DNA of 64,000 nucleotides from Closterium sp. NIES-65 (lineage: Eukaryota > Streptophyta > Zygnematophyceae > Desmidiales > Closteriaceae): assembly GCA_948144175.1 (NCBI GenBank), contig CANXME010001290.1, forward strand, positions 262,501 through 326,500. Reading direction: 5' to 3'. Numbering within the stretch: the stretch's first letter is position 1; each line of letters starts with the position of its first letter. A program made the position numbers and the translations under genes. Of this stretch, positions 1-10,029 are shown piece after piece. The notes under the pieces are model-generated. The model had not been told where the DNA came from. It made no database searches and saw only the letters and a list, made by a program, of their open reading frames with translations.

Positions 1-2
1 GG

Positions 3-437
3 TCTACACAGGGTTACTGCTTCAGCCTTGGGACCGGAGCAGTTTCGTGGAGGTCGACTCGGGCGTCGTCCGTCTCTAGTTCTAGCTATGAGGCAGAGGT
101 GTACGCTGCGGCCATGGCCGCCCAGGAGCTTCGCTGGTTGTCTTTCCTCCTCACCGACCTTGGTGAGCGGCCTCGCTCTCCCCCAGTCTTGTTCGCCGAC
201 AACAGGTCTGCTATCCTGTTGTGCGAGGAGCCTCGACTGGTTGGGAAGGCGAAGCACATCCAGCTTCGTTACTTCCTTCTGCGAGAGTTCCAGCAGCGTG
301 GCCAGGCACTCGTGCGCTGTGTGGTCTCCGAGGCCAACACTGCAGATATCTTCACCAAGGCGTTGCCGTCTTGTGACCACCAGCGTTTCTACACCCAGCT
401 TGGCCTTGTGGCTACAGGCCCTCACTTGCTTGCGTAG
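3..437 (+). CDS. copia Pol C-terminus (RNase H), partial
   Basis: An open frame enters from the left edge with no stop until 437. It encodes the end of a Ty1/copia polyprotein: the segment around QGYCFSLGTGAVSWRS, then [20 protein letters not shown], the DNRSAILL strand of RNase H and the C-terminal signature ANTADIFTKALP. RNase H removes the RNA strand of the RNA-DNA hybrid during reverse transcription in the cytoplasmic particle. The alignment with the same region of elements 5-7 has no frameshift or stop, so this part could be functional. Everything upstream (RT, integrase, protease, Gag) is outside the window. Confidence 0.9.
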   Translation, partial: STQGYCFSLGTGAVSWRSTRASSVSSSSYEAEVYAAAMAAQELRWLSFLLTDLGERPRSPPVLFADNRSAILLCEEPRLVGKAKHIQLRYFLLREFQQRGQALVRCVVSEANTADIFTKALPSCDHQRFYTQLGLVATGPHLLA

Positions 438-775
438 AGATGCATTGTCTTGTACTCTTGCATCTCGCTATATATCATCAATATGTGCTTGTGGACAGAC
501 CTTGTGGCCCCTTGCTTTCTGTAGAGATGCTTGGCATGCCTGTTTTGTACACTTGTATCTATTATATTTGTTATATCCTTGCATGTGGACTGGCCTGTGG
601 CCTCTTGCTTGTTCTTGGACTGTGTGGTGACCTTGAGCTCCACCCCAAGAGTTGCTTTGTTCTTGTGAACTGGTTTTGTAACCGTTGCTTGTTCTTTCTG
701 ACTGGTCCTTGGACCCTTGCTCTTGGGTTGTGTGTTGCTCTCCACAAGACTACCGTCACCTAGACTATGGGGGTG
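438..775 (+). other. 3' untranslated region and polypurine tract of element 1
   Basis: No coding frame is supported here. The stretch lies between the pol stop and the 3' LTR and ends in CTATGGGGGTG, the plus-strand primer. The same purine tract precedes the LTR in elements 5, 6 and 7. Confidence 0.75.
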
Positions 776-913
776 TGTCAAACTATAACTGTTACAGTTT
801 GTATTGTTTAGTCTAGGTGGTGTACACATTGGTTGGTGCTAGGGTTAGGTTTGCTATATCAACCCTTGTACTTGCTCATTCTAGTCATTCCTTATTCCGT
901 TACCACGTTGACA
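776..913 (+). repeat. 3' LTR of element 1 (138 bp)
   Basis: Starts TGTCAAAC directly after the purine tract and ends GTTGACA, so it has canonical TG...CA ends. Length matches the 127-137 bp LTRs of elements 5-7. The integrase reading frame of element 2 starts immediately after it. Confidence 0.85.
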
Positions 914-3180
914 TTGCGGTCCTTCAGCAGCAAGAAGTACAGGCTGCCGTCCTTGGCAGCCACGTGAAACAGCCCGCACTGGTAAATGTGCACGACAACC
1001 AGCACGTCGTCGGCGTCGGGGCCTTGGTTGGGGAAGGTGTGCTGTTCGAGCTTTCCGCCGACGCACGAGACACACGGGGAGTTTTCGCCAGACGCCGACT
1101 TGAGGTCCAGCCCAGTGACGACCTCGTGCTTCAGGGAGCTCCGAATGGTGTCGATGCCAACGTGGGCGAGCCTCGCATGCAGCCGGTCCGGGGCCGACTT
1201 TATCGCGGATACTATCGCCCGCAGGGCCACCACCTCCTTAGTGGGCGTCGTCGACTTCGCCGTGCAAGGACGCAGGTTGGTGCAGAGGACCCGTCTGGTG
1301 TAGGACGCCCGACAGAGGACGTTCACGGCCGCCAAGATGAGCAGCATCCCGTCGCCGTCCTCCTGCAGCCTCACGCCGTTCTCCTTCAGCTAGCCGGCCG
1401 AGAGCAGGTTTAGTCGCACGCCTGGGTCGTAGAGCACATCGGGGATGAGCACTTGCGTCTCGGCCTCCCCTTGCAAAGCGCCAGAGCCGCGGCCTTGGGC
1501 GCCCTGCAGCGCCCCATTAAAGCCGCACACGTGCTTTATATCGCCGCTCGGAGCAGCCGCTGTCTAGCAGGACCACCGATGGGTTCGCCTGCACAGCTGC
1601 CGCCATCGCCTTGAAGCCCTCGCCAGCCTTCGGCGCCAACGAGACGGTCGGCTTCACGACGCCGACTAGCAAGCACGACGCCTCCTTGTCGTCTCGCCCT
1701 TTGCCGCCAGCAGAGGAGTCGGCGTCCTTCGCCGAGGTCGGCCTGGTCGACTGCTTCTCCTTGCGCGGCTGTTTCCTCCCCGACGGGGACGACTGCTGCT
1801 ATACCTCCTGCGGCCTCGCTTTGCGTTGTTGTCGTCGGAGTCGCTGCGGCCGGGGCACTCGAAGGAGGGGTGGTCGGGGTCGCCGCAAAGCCAGCACTCC
1901 CGACGTCGACTTCCTCCTCCACGACCGCTATCCTTGGCCGACTTCTTCTTGTCGGCGTCCTTGGTCCGCTTCCAGCCACTGCTACCACCGCCGCTAGACT
2001 GCCCGCGCTGCCTCGGTTGACCACCTTGTTTCGCCGGGGCGACGTAGTTCACCTGCTCGAGGAGCTCCGCGGGCCGCTTAGGTTCCTGCATCGCCTCATC
2101 CTGCAGGATGTACGAGGTAAGAGAGTCCTTGTTGACTGTCGCCCTAGTACTCGGCGCCCACGACAACCGCTTCAGCAGGTTGTAGTTGCTCGTGAGCCCT
2201 TTGATGGCATGCGTGAGGTACGACGCCATCGAGTAGTGCACTTCGGCCATCCTCATGGTCGCGAGAATTCGCCGAACCCGGTCGCAGTAGTCGGTTGCCG
2301 ACTCGTGTTCACCCATCCATATGTGTGACAGCTGATCCTCAAGCTGGCCGATGTACAGGTCGTCGGTGACCTGGTACATTGACTCGATGAAGTGCCACGC
2401 CTAGTGGCTGGCGTTGAGGTACTCCCTGCACGACTTCAAGGCGATCTGCACGCCCGGCGAGCAGCACCGCGAGATGACCGTGAAGGTAAGCAGTTGTACC
2501 GCGCGAAACTCCGCTCGCAGGTCGGGGTAGTGCTCCTCCGGCGTCGCCACGGTGCCCCGGGCAAAGCCGATCAGCCCGGCCATCTCCAGCTGGGGCTCGA
2601 TGGCTTCCTTCCAGGTGAGTATGTCCAGTCGACCAACGAGCAAGGGGGTGACCGAGATCCTGTCTGGCATAAACTTGACGTAGCCGTAGCTCGGCGCGAT
2701 TCCTCCCGCAGTCATATGGGCCGCCGACATCGGCGACAACCCGCTTCGTCGACCTCCAACGTCGCCTTGCGAGGAGCCTGCAGCCGCCGACGACCGCATC
2801 CCTCACGCCTGAACGCCCCCGACTTCATCAACATGTATCACACCTCGCTGTCTCGACGTGCCTCCCGCACTGCTACCGACACCACCGGCGTCGACGCCCA
2901 CGTTGGCACCGCCTTCGTCGCTCACCGGTCGAGGAGAAGCATGTAGAGAAGGGTGCTCCGTCGCCCACACGGTGCGGAGGCCAACCTCGACGACCGCCCA
3001 AGAGATTGCTCCGAACTCCTGGGCCTCATGGCGTCTCCTCGCATCCTTCAGCTATGCTTCCAGGGTGTCCATCACCTCTGTGTCACCTACGCGCACGCTA
3101 GTGACTGCACGACTGTCGGCCTACGAGCAACTTAGGTATTTGACCACCGCGTCGGCCTGACTGAAAGGTAAGTCGTGTGC
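914..3180 (-). pseudogene. gag-pol pseudogene of element 2
   Basis: Gag is readable from about 2799 downward, with the segments PSYGYVKFMPDRISVTPL and RLDILTWKEAIEPQLEMAG. An in-frame TAG follows CREYLNASH; other copies have Gln or Arg nearby and continue AWHFIEST. The frame then resumes and carries a complete CX2CX4HX4C knuckle (CWLCGDPDHPSFEC). In the protease, the active-site triplet DSG is present (VVLLDSGCS), but about 50 bp after it are missing compared with element 4. The pre-integrase part (HARLAHVGIDTIRSS) and the zinc-binding CVSCVGGKLEQHTF survive until the frame ends in element 1. With a stop and deletions this copy cannot make a polyprotein. Confidence 0.85.
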
Positions 3181-3200
3181 CGTCCACGCGCACCGCACCA

Positions 3201-3522
3201 TGAGGAGACAACTCTATCAACGGGAGCTAGACTACTGGCTAGGCACGGAGTAGGAGGGATCTCTGCGTTCGTTCACTTAGTCGTTTGCTTGTGCTTGCAC
3301 TAGTTGCTGGTTCACGGGGAAATTTCGCAAGAGTTTCACTAGAAAAAGTTTACAACAATGATAGCAACAAGTTGGCAAAGCAAGACCACATCAGAGCTAG
3401 CATGCAAGCAGGGCTACTACTAGCGCAGCACGGTCGACCGCATTCTAGCACGACTTGGTCGACCGCGTTCTAGCAGTGCAAAGTCGCGGCTTGCCAACGC
3501 TGCAAGTCGACGGCATGCCAAC
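3201..3522 (-). repeat. partial 5' LTR of element 2
   Basis: In plus-strand reading it starts TGAGGAGACA next to the primer-binding site (3184-3200, reverse complement TGGTGCGGTGCGCGTGG). It matches the start of the element 4 LTR at 12625 over its whole length. It breaks at 3522 where element 3 begins; the remaining two thirds are not seen. Confidence 0.8.
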
Positions 3523-4600
3523 TGTCAACTGGAGTGTTGTGTGGCCCCGTCCTCGCTTGGGCGGCGCCGATCTCGTGGTCGGATGTGTGGGGGTTGCAGC
3601 CGACCTGCAGCAGTGGGCACGGGGGCCACTGCAAGGGCGCCGAGCTGGAGGGCGCCTGGCTGGAGGGCGTCAAGTAGGAGGACGCCGTCGTGGACGCCTA
3701 GTTGGCGTCCCGGACGTCTGGACGGCGTCCTGGGGAGCCGGACGCCGACCTGGGCGTTGGTACGACTTCCTGGGCGCCAGGTCGACGTTGTGGGCGCCTG
3801 CACGGTGTCCTGGGGGCTAGGACGCCGACCTGGGCGTCCTGGGGACTAGGACACCGACCTGGGCGTCTGGGCGGAGGCTGGACGCCGCTCTGGAGGTCTG
3901 GTTGGCGTCCTGGGCGTCTGGACGCCGACCTGGGGGTTCGGACGGCGTCCTGGGCGCCTGGACGTCGGACTGGGGACGCCGGGCATGCGTGGCCGGCTGC
4001 GGACTGCGTGGGTCGACCAGGCGTGGTTGCCCGGTCGACCGGGATACCCTGGCGACGTGCGCGAGAGTCGCCGGGGTGGATTCTGCGAGGGCGACCTCGG
4101 AGTTGGTATCCCGAGGTCGACGTGGCTGGTGGGTGCAGTCGCTGGCGTGGAGTCTGCCAGGCGTCTGCGCTGTGCTCGTGACAAGGCGTGGAGCACCAAC
4201 TAGCTGCGCGCACCTGCGAAGCAGGTGCACAGCTGTCCTGCAGGTGCAACGCTGTGCAGCCGACTTGCTGCAGCGTTGGCATCCCGTGGACTTGCAACGT
4301 TGGCGCATCGCTACTCTGCAGCGCTAGAGTGGTGCGAGCGATGCTGCGCTGGAGCGCGGTCGACCGTGCTGCGCTGGAGGTCGACCAGCAACCTAGCTAG
4401 CTCTGATGTAGTCATTGTTGCCAATGTTGTTGTGATCATTGTTGTCAACCTTTCTTAGTGAAACTCTTGCCGAATTGCCCCGTGAATGTGCAAGCAGGGA
4501 ACACACTAGGAAAACGACTAAGGAACAGAGAACGCAGAGATCACACGAGCACACGTGCCTAGCCCGTAGCCTAGCTCCCATTGCAGCAGTTATCTCCGCA
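3523..4600 (+). repeat. 5' LTR of element 3 (1078 bp)
   Basis: Begins TGTCAACTGGAG and ends TATCTCCGCA, directly before the primer-binding site. The outer part shares GGCCCCGTCCTCGC with the element 4 LTR and with the solo LTR in element 5. Its middle (about 3690-3970) consists of degenerate 16-18 bp repeats around GACGCCGACCTGGGCGT. A perfect 8-bp stem with a 3-base loop lies at 4210-4228 (GCACCTGC gaa GCAGGTGC). Confidence 0.85.
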
Positions 4601-4617
4601 TGGTGCGGTGAGCGTGG
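4601..4617 (+). other. primer-binding site of element 3
   Basis: TGGTGCGGTGAGCGTGG follows the LTR end directly. A PBS normally begins TGG, pairing with the tRNA 3' CCA. The same sequence stands next to the LTRs of elements 2 and 4. It is not the common initiator-Met site, and I cannot name the tRNA. Confidence 0.65.
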
Positions 4618-4724
4618 ACAACACCGCGACGAAGTTCAGTCTAGCCGACTTTGCACTTACCGATCGTGTTCGTAGGCCGGCCAGCCGTGTAGTCACTAGC
4701 GTGCGCGTAGGTGACGCCGAGGTG

Positions 4725-7700
4725 ATGGAAACCTTGGAGGCACAGCTGGAGGATGCAAGGAGACGCCATGAGGCCCAGGAGTACGGGGCATTACCCTGGG
4801 CAGTCGTCAAGGCAGGACTCCGTCACATGTGGGCGGTGGAGCACCCCCCTTCTCGGCCTGCCTCTCCTCGACCGGTGAACGACGACGGCGGCGTCGACGT
4901 GGGCGTCAACGCTGGTGGAGGCCAGGTCGGCAACAGTGCGGGAGGCACCTCGAGGCAGCGAGGTATGATACACGCCGGTGAAGCCGGCGGCGTTCAGGCG
5001 CGAGGGATGCAGTCGTCGGCGGCTGCAGGCTACTCGCAGGGTGACGTCGGTGGGCGTCGGAGCGGAGTGTCGCCGATGTCGGCGACCCAGGTGACGGCGG
5101 GCGGGATTGCACCAAGCTACGGCTACTTCAAGTTTGCGCCGGACAGGATCTTGGTCACCCCGCCGCTCGTTGGTTGACAGGACATCCTCACCTGGAAGGA
5201 AGCCATCGAGCCCCAGCTGGAGATGGCCGGACTGATCGGCTTCGCCCGAGGGACCGTGGCGACGCCGGAGGAGCATCATGCCGACTTGCGTGCAGAGTTT
5301 CGCGCCGTGCAGCTGTTGACCTTCATGGTCATTTCGCGGTGCTGCTCGCCGGGCGTGCACATCGCTCTGAAGTGGTGCCGAGAGTACCTCGACGCCGGTC
5401 ACCGGGCGTGGCACTTCATCGAGTCGACGTACCAAGTCACCGACGACTTGTACATCTCCCAGCTGGAGGGACAGCTGTCGCACCTGCGTATGGGCGACGA
5501 GGAGACGTCGACCGACTACTGCAACCGAGCCCGGCGAATTCTCGTCACCATCAGGATGGCCGGCGCGCAGTACTCCACGACGTCGTACGTCACCCACGTT
5601 ATGCAGGGGCTCTCAAGCAGCTACAACCTCCTGAAGCGGCTGTCCATGGCGCCGAGCACGAAGATGACGCTCAACGAGGATAACCTCACCTCGTATATCC
5701 TGCAGGACGAGGCGATGCAGGAGGCCGAGCGATCCCAGGAGCTCTTGGCGCAGGCCAACTTCGTCGCCCCGACAAAGCAGGGAGGCCGACCAGGGCAGCG
5801 TGGGCGGTCGAGCGGCGGCAGTAGCGGTAGCTGGAAGCTGAGCAGGGACGCCGACAAGAAGAAGTCGGCTAGTCGTGGAGGAGGAGGCCGACGCCGGGAA
5901 TGGTGGCTGTGCGGCGACCCCGACCACCTCTCCTTCGAGTGCCCCGACCGCAGTGACTCCGATGACGACGACGCCAAGGGAGGCTGAGGACGGTCTCGCA
6001 GCCGTCGTCCTCGTCGAGGTGGAAGCAAGCCGCGCAAGGAGAAGCAGTCGACCAAGTCGAACTCAGCTACGGACGCCGACTCCTCTGCTGGCGGCAAGGC
6101 GAAGGACGCCAAGACGGCGTCGTGCTCGTTGGTCGGCGTCGTGGAGCCGACCGTCTCTCTGGCGCCGGAGGCCGGGGAGGACTTCCAGGCGGTGGCGGCA
6201 GCTGTGCAGGCGAACCCGGCGGTGGTCCTGCTCGACAGCGGTTGCTCGCACCACCTGATGGGAACGAAGGATGCCTTCGTCATTCTGGGGCCGAGCGGCG
6301 ACGTGAAGCACGTGCGCGGCTTCAATGGGGCGCTGCAGGACGTGCAGGGACGCGGCACTGTCTCCTTGCAGGGGGAGGCCGGGAAGCAGGTGCTCATCCC
6401 CGACGTGCTGTACGTACCCGGCGTCCGGGCGAACCTGCTTTCAGCCGGCCAGCTGAAGGAGCACGGCGTGAAGCTGCAGGAGTTCGGCGACGGGATGCTG
6501 CTCATCTCGGCAGTCGGGGACGTGCTCGATCGGGCGACATACACCGGGCGTGTCCTCTGCACCGACCTGCGCCCCTGCTCGGCCACGCCGACAACGCCTA
6601 GCACGGAAGTGGTGGCCCTGCGAGCGATTGTCTCGGCGACGAAGGCAACGCCGGACAGGATGCACGCAAGGCTTGCGCACGTCGGTATGGACACCATCCG
6701 GAGCTCGGCGAAGCACGAGGTCGCCACTGGGCTGGACCTCAAGTCGGCGTCTGGCGCCGACTCCCCGTGTGTTTCATGCATCGGCGGGAAGCTGGCGCGG
6801 CACACCTTCCCCGACAAAGGCTACAACGCCGACGAAGTGCTGGCCGTCGTGCACATCGACCTATGCAGGCCGTTCCGCGTGGCTGCCAAGGATGGCAGCC
6901 TGTACTTCTTGCTGCTGAAGGACCGCAAGACCCGCTACATGTGGGTGAGGCCCATCGCCAAAACGTCGGATGCGCTGCCGGTGTTTGTGCAGTGGCTGGC
7001 GGTGGCTGAGCGGCAGACCAAGAAGTCGGTGTTGATGCTGCGCTCTGACCGGGGGGGGGGGGGGGGAGTGCCTCGGGAAGCAGTTTACCGACTTCGTGAA
7101 CGGCAAGGGGATCGTCCACGACCTGACCTGCCCGTACACCCCGCAGCAGAACGGCATGGCGGAGCGGGAGATGAGGACGGTGGTGGAGTCGGTGCGCACG
7201 ATGCTGCTGCACATGGGCGTGCAACACCACTGGTGGCACCTCGCTCTGCGGCAAGCCCTCTGGGTTCGCAACTGCCTTGAGCGGTCGGCGCTGCCGCCGG
7301 GGACGACGCCGTACCAGCTGCTCACCGGGAAGAAGCCCGACTTGTCGCTGGCACGGGTGTGGGGCTGCATGGCGCAGTTCTTGGTCCCCGAGCAGCGGCG
7401 TGGTGGGAAGCTGCAGCCGACGGCTCGGTGGGGCCTTCACCTCGGCGTGTCGGAGGAGAGCAAGGGCTGGGAGCTCCTCGACATCGCCTACAACCGGGTG
7501 GTCACCACGTCGGGACGTGGTGTTCTACGAGACCATGTCGCTGGAGGTGTGGAAGTCGGCGCACGGGCCGGCGTCAGGGCGGATGCCTGTTCCCACGCCA
7601 ACGGACACCTCGACGGCGACGCTACCTCTGCTCGCCGAGGTCGGCGAGCTTGCTGGTGAGGACGCCGAGGATGTCCCCGCTCCCTGTCCTCCGCCTACCC

Positions 7701-9883
7701 CTCCCCTTGTTGCCAACTTGCCTGCGCTGACCCCGACGTCGGCCTCCGGTGATGAGGGGAGACGCAGGGCGTCACCTTGGGCGCCGGCGCCGAGCATCGC
7801 CAGTGGCCAACGTGATGTTGTGCAAGTCAGCGTGGGAGCGAAGGTGACACCGAGTGGGAGGCAACAGGTGGTGCAGCCGACCTTGCCGGTGAAGGAGACG
7901 CCTGCAGAGCATCAGCTGACAGGGGAGCAGGCAGCAGCGACGCCGACCAAGGAGCAGTCGGCGACCGTGCAGTCGGCAGGGGAGCCGACCACAGGGGAGA
8001 AGTCGTCTGGGACGCCGACCATAGGGGAGACGCCGGCTGAGGTGCAGCAGGATGCCGAGGACAGCGGCGACGGTGAAGGGAACCCCGAGGAGGTCCAGCC
8101 GGGACCACGGCATACAGGCCGACTTCGGAGGCCGCCTGACTTCTTCGTCCCCGCTGCGTTCACCACGGTGTACGACGTGGATGATGATGACAACGACCTG
8201 CTATACCACGACGCCGAGGAGGATGAGGAGTTTCCGGAGCTCGACCCCGACATGATAGCCGACCCCGAGCATCGTTGGGACATCTCAACGATGACGGTGA
8301 AAGATGCCTTGGCAAGCTGGAAGGGCCCGGCGGTGAAGGCCGCCATGGAGGAGGAGATCCGCAGCCTCATCAACATGGGCACGTGGGAGCTGGTCGAACG
8401 CCCGCCGGTAGTGAACATCATGAAGAACCGGTGGGTGTTGACGACGAAGTACCACATCGACGACACCGTCGAGCGAGAGAAGGCGAGGCTCGTCGTGAAG
8501 GACTTCACGCAGGAGTACGGCGCCGACTACGATGAGACGTTCGCGCCGGTGGGCAGCTACGTCACGCTGAGGATCTTCCTCAGCATCGTCGCCGTGCTCA
8601 ACCTCAACCTGATGCAGCTCGACATGAAGAACGCCTTCCTGCAGAGCAAGCTTGACCGGGTGCTGTACATGCACGAGCCGGACTACTTCAACGACGGAAC
8701 CGGCCGGGTGTGCAAGCTGCTGAAGAGCCTGTACGGCCTGAAGCAGTCGCCGCTGTTGTGGTACTTGGCGCTTAACGATGTGCTGGTCGGCGCCGAGTGG
8801 AAGAAGTGCCAGGTCGACGAGGCTCTGTACTTCAAGGTCGGCGACGACGGAGTTGCCTGCTGGGTGCTGGTCTACGTCGACGACCTGCTCGCCGCCAGCA
8901 GCAGCGCCGAGATGCTGACAGAGCTGAAGGGGCTGCTGGAAGCCGCCTTTGAGTTGCGTGAGATCTCGCCGGTGCAGATCTACCTCGGGCTGGAGATCGT
9001 CCGCGACAGGTCGGCGGGGAAGCTGTGGCTGCACCAGCAGGGCTACGCCCTCAAGCTGCGTAGGCGTTTCATCGACGAGGAGCAGACCGGGCGCACCCCG
9101 AAGACGCCAGTCTCGGCCGACGCCTACGCCGAGCTTACCTTCGACGACGAGGAGGTGCAGGAACGCCAGGAGGAGGAGTACCGACAGAAGGTCAGCTCGC
9201 TGCAGTTCGCGGCGACGACGACGAGACCGGACATTGCCTTCGCCTGCAGCACGCTGGGGAGCGGCCTCACGGTGAGGAGCGACCAGCACTGGCGCGAGGT
9301 CGACCGCTGCCTCGCCTACCTCGCCAACATGCGTGACACCGCCCTGGAGTTCGGCGGTGGACCTGAGTCGCTGGAGCTGGTCGGCTACGTGGACGCCGAC
9401 GACGCCGGTGACAAGCAGAATAGGACGAGCACGGGCGGATACGTGTTTGTCTACGGAGGGGCCGCGGTCTCCTGGTCGAGTCAGCGCATCAAGTGCGCAA
9501 CATTGTCGTCGACCGAGTCAGAGTACGTGGCGGCCACCGAAGTCGCCAAGGAGGGACGCCGCCTTCGCTTCCTCCTTGCAGAGTTCCGGCAGCTGGACGC
9601 CGGGAAGACGACTGTCCTGCGAGTGGACAACAAGTCGGCCATCACAGTCGCCGAGGGCATGGGGTTGACGGGCAACCTCAAGCACATGGAGCGGCGACAG
9701 GCGTGGCTGCAGCACATGGTGAAGCGCGGGAAGTTCTCGCTGCAGTACATCCCGACCGCTGAGCAGCCGGCCGACTTCGTCACGAAGGCGCTTCACTATC
9801 CGGCCTTCAACCGGTGCCCCGTTGCAATCGGCCAGGTGCGCTTGGCCGACGTGGGCGACGGCGACGACGACGTGCAACAGTAG
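4725..9883 (+). pseudogene. gag-pol pseudogene of element 3
   Basis: The first in-frame ATG after the primer site is at 4725 (METLEAQLEDARRRHE, probably a short coiled coil). Gag runs in one frame but has stops at 5175 (in the conserved LVGR segment) and 5985. The knuckle has lost its first cysteine (WWLCGDPDHLSFEC, where relatives have CWLC). The same frame continues through protease (VVLLDSGCSHHLMG), pre-integrase and the first integrase Asp (VVHIDLCRPF). A 16-G run at 7051-7066 shifts the frame at the second catalytic Asp. Integrase then continues with QQNGMAEREMR. A second shift near 7510 leads into a long clean frame with reverse transcriptase (catalytic YVDD in VLVYVDDLLAA) and RNase H (GYVDADDAG, STESEYVA, PADFVTKALH) to the stop at 9883. 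The RT-RNase H half is the best preserved in this family. Confidence 0.9.
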
Positions 9884-10029
9884 GTGCCGTACCCTCTAGC
9901 ATGGCTGGTGCGGTGACCGGCGTGCTGTGTGTTCGGTGCTCGTCGACGGGCTATTCTCGGAGCTGTACTGCCGTGTGTGGGTTGGGGGCCCAAGCCTGAA
10001 TGCAGCAGAGGAGTGTCAACGGGAGTTGG
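9884..10029 (+). other. 3' UTR and 16-bp stub of the 3' LTR of element 3
   Basis: After the pol stop comes a short untranslated stretch, then AGCAGAGGAG and TGTCAACGGGAGTTGG. The latter equals the outer end of this family's LTR (TGTCAACGAGAGTTGG in element 4). After about 16 bp the sequence turns into minus-strand integrase of element 4. Confidence 0.7.

Larger units (their letters stand above)
1..913 (+). mobile_element. Ty1/copia element 1, 3' end only
   Basis: The window opens inside the RNase H domain of a copia retrotransposon. It runs through the pol stop at 437, a 3' untranslated stretch, a purine-rich tract ending at 775 and a 3' LTR (776-913). The pol sequence and LTR size place it with elements 5, 6 and 7. 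It is inserted in the integrase region of element 2, whose minus-strand pol begins directly at 914. The 5' part lies outside the window, so its target duplication cannot be checked. Confidence 0.9.
914..3522 (-). mobile_element. Ty1/copia element 2 (long-LTR family), truncated on both sides
   Basis: Minus-strand copia element of the GC-rich family. Reading leftward it has a partial 5' LTR (3522-3201), a primer-binding site (3200-3184), gag with a CCHC knuckle, protease and the start of integrase. Integrase is cut at 914 by element 1. Its LTR is cut at 3522 by element 3, which is preceded by CCAAC. It is therefore the oldest member of this nest. The rest of its pol and its 3' LTR are not in the window. 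Confidence 0.85.
3523..10029 (+). mobile_element. Ty1/copia element 3 (long-LTR family)
   Basis: Plus-strand copia element with a full 5' LTR (3523-4600), a primer-binding site, gag-pol to 9883, and only the first bases of a 3' LTR (10014 onward). It is preceded by CCAAC, the likely target duplication, inside the LTR of element 2. The 3' LTR breaks off after about 16 bp and joins the integrase of element 4 in the opposite orientation. This points to a deletion or rearrangement at the 3' side. Confidence 0.85.

Noticed and set aside
28..630. 200-residue open frame overlapping the left copia end
   Set aside because: It is out of frame with a clear RNase H coding sequence and shows no domain; a frame shadow.
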